From: Meconema thalassinum
Lineage: Eukaryota > Arthropoda > Insecta > Orthoptera > Tettigoniidae
Direction of reading: 5' to 3'
DNA: 64,000 bases
Assembly: GCA_946902985.2 (NCBI GenBank)
Contig: OX336389.2
Location: forward strand, 280,409,527-280,473,526
Shown: positions 64,000 to 64,000 of the stretch, in pieces
How the letters are laid out: every line of letters begins with the position of its first letter
How positions within the stretch are numbered: position 1 is the stretch's first letter
Notes under the pieces: model-generated
Told to the model about the DNA's origin: nothing
Seen by the model: the letters and a program-made list of their open reading frames with translations, nothing else
The model's database searches: none
Made by a program: the position numbers and the translations under genes

Positions 64000-64000
64000 A

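Larger units (their letters stand above)
62221..64000 (-). mobile_element. Second Ty3/gypsy element, 3' part, runs off the window
   Basis: Integrase-coding DNA, polypurine tract and 3' LTR in order on the minus strand. GC-rich coding sequence contrasts with AT-rich surroundings and with the other gypsy element, suggesting a different lineage and recent arrival. The rest lies beyond 64000. Confidence 0.95.

Overview
This 64 kb window looks like repeat-packed intergenic DNA from a large arthropod genome, probably an insect. That rests on insect-type Ty1/copia and Ty3/gypsy elements, RTE-like LINEs, Tc1/mariner, hAT, Tigger-like and Helitron DNA elements, a 5S-rRNA-derived SINE and many modular tRNA-derived SINEs. 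The SINE abundance suggests a polyneopteran or orthopteran, but that is only a weak inference. No host protein-coding gene, tRNA gene or intact rRNA gene could be supported; the convincing coding regions all belong to mobile elements.

Layout. 0-6.3 kb: an 81-bp minisatellite, a 4.1 kb non-coding TG..CA element with very long ends and GTAC flanks, and a non-autonomous Helitron. 6.8-7.7 kb: nested tRNA-SINEs. 8.0-11.0 kb: a decayed hAT with a 120-bp tandem array and a SINE inside. 11-17 kb: SINEs, then a mariner-type (DD41D spacing) transposon whose two ends are ~570-bp inverted copies that both carry the transposase start, followed by a nine-copy 129-bp minisatellite. 17-23 kb: a Helitron 3' end, a 5S-derived SINE, an unclassified element with tandem repeats, and a hAT remnant with a zinc-finger exon. 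23.5-27.5 kb: a young Ty1/copia element lacking the reverse-transcriptase catalytic box. 29-31.4 kb: a SINE split by a Tigger-like MITE, itself split by an intact Tc1 transposon. 32.1-43.6 kb: a second copy of the 4.1 kb element, broken by a LINE tail, a 3.8 kb unknown insert and a near full-length RTE-type LINE. 44.1-56.3 kb: a complete 12.2 kb Ty3/gypsy element with 2.78 kb LTRs, inserted in a SINE. 56-62 kb: more SINEs, often one inside another. 62.2-64 kb: LTR and integrase of a second Ty3/gypsy element running off the window.

Many insertions are proven from the sequence itself: terminal repeats, target-site duplications and, in two cases, an uninterrupted sister copy of the target in the same window. 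The relative order of several insertions can therefore be read directly.

Best candidates for something undescribed: the giant non-coding TG..CA family (two diverged copies), the array of five evenly spaced palindromes in each gypsy LTR, the inverted duplication of the mariner-type 5' end, and a stem-loop/microsatellite family at 20.5-21.8 kb with a relative at 31.5 kb.
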